The notes under the pieces: generated by a model
Seen by the model: the letters and a program-made list of their open reading frames with translations, nothing else
Told to the model about the DNA's origin: nothing
Databases searched by the model: none
Source: Fibrella forsythiae
Lineage (GTDB): Bacteria; Bacteroidota; Bacteroidia; Cytophagales; Spirosomataceae
NCBI RefSeq assembly: GCF_017353175.1
Contig: NZ_JAFMYW010000006.1
Location: 1 to 64,000, forward strand
Length of the DNA: 64,000 nucleotides
Reading direction: 5' to 3'
Program-made: the position numbers and the translations under genes
Part shown: positions 63,746-64,000 of the stretch, piece by piece
How the letters are laid out: each line of letters starts with the position of its first letter
How positions within the stretch are numbered: position 1 is the first letter of the stretch

Positions 63746-64000
63746 TTAAAGTTGGTTCAACCAGTCGACAAACCAATCGCTCGGCATTTTTACAGTTGAA
63801 AAGTCTAAAGATTGCAACTCATCATAGGCATAAGTATGAATAAGGTATAGATCCCACTGAGCATCTATGTCACCAAGTACGTTGATTGTCGCTTGATCAA
63901 TATTCAATTCTTCAATGTCCTTATCACTAATATGTACATCAAAGTAGAATTTACTGCACCAATTGGCAAAGTCCTGATGAGAGTATGACAGAGTTTGATT
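63746..64000 (-). CDS. Cassette gene, 5' end outside window: unknown acidic protein
   Basis: The minus strand is open from the window edge to a TAA at 63746-63748, at least 84 codons. Visible sequence includes SHQDFANWCSKFYFDVHISD, then DAQWDLYLIHTYAYDELQSL and the ending PSDWFVDWLNQL. It is acidic and rich in aromatic residues, like many immunity proteins, but no family is recognised. It shows that the array continues beyond the window. Confidence 0.65.
   Translation of the reverse strand, partial: NQTLSYSHQDFANWCSKFYFDVHISDKDIEELNIDQATINVLGDIDAQWDLYLIHTYAYDELQSLDFSTVKMPSDWFVDWLNQL

Overview
The window looks like chromosome of a Bacteroidota member, most likely a Cytophagales relative of Spirosoma. 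Supporting signs are a 1,419-residue secreted protein ending in a type IX secretion (T9SS) sorting domain, Bacteroidota-type -7 promoter elements (TAnnTTTG) before hisG and a lysozyme gene, weak or absent Shine-Dalgarno sequences, a DUF6427 membrane protein and a CrtY-type lycopene cyclase. No rRNA, intact insertion sequence or CRISPR array is visible. There is one tRNA, tRNA-Ala(GGC).

Positions 1 to about 43,250 are ordinary core genome in small transcription units, many closed by strong hairpins. Left to right it holds: a truncated S24 repressor; DUF5872; acyl-CoA ligase; CsbD; hpf; metK; DUF2279; lycopene cyclase and lipA; a FucP-type sugar transporter; OsmC; rbfA; DUF6427; a LOG-family protein; a secreted LRR protein; the giant T9SS substrate; hisG-hisD; a PIN-domain remnant; tex; an NlpC/P60 lipoprotein; tRNA-Ala; DUF3299; a NarL-type two-component pair; a peroxiredoxin; a GH25 lysozyme; an SMP-30 protein; pgi; two sister outer-membrane barrel proteins; a siroheme-synthesis dehydrogenase; an orphan LytTR regulator; a second OsmC; glgB; and an aldose epimerase.

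Positions 43,250 to 45,660 are a gene graveyard. Pieces of a response regulator, a RidA-like protein, a DUF1624 membrane protein and a sensor kinase lie end to end with stops, frameshifts and internal deletions.

Positions 46,055 to 63,664 and beyond are the striking part. Twenty copies of an 85-88 nt (twice about 64 nt) imperfect palindrome separate small, mostly AT-rich genes that all lie on the minus strand. Each palindrome is bounded by RYYYAAC and GTTRRRY boxes. The inner boxes change between copies but stay complementary (CAGAGGG/CCCTCTG, CAAAGGG/CCCTTTG, GCAGGGG/CCCCTGC, CAGGGGG/CCCCCTG). This is the signature of integron attC recombination sites, so I read the region as a large chromosomal-integron-like cassette array. 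Gene direction puts the attI/integrase end to the right, beyond position 64,000, and the oldest end against the graveyard. Cargo includes a papain-fold toxin lipoprotein with a likely immunity gene, a SUKH (SMI1/KNR4) protein, DUF4291, an esterase, a TonB-C protein, a duplicated lipoprotein cassette, several unknown small proteins and three near-identical gene-less cassettes. Cassettes also share leaders and tails outside attC, built from a degenerate direct repeat (CCTGTCGnnGGTnACGTG).

A further genome-scale signal is the heptamer GGTACGT (or ACGTACC), which recurs far above chance on both strands in core and accessory DNA.
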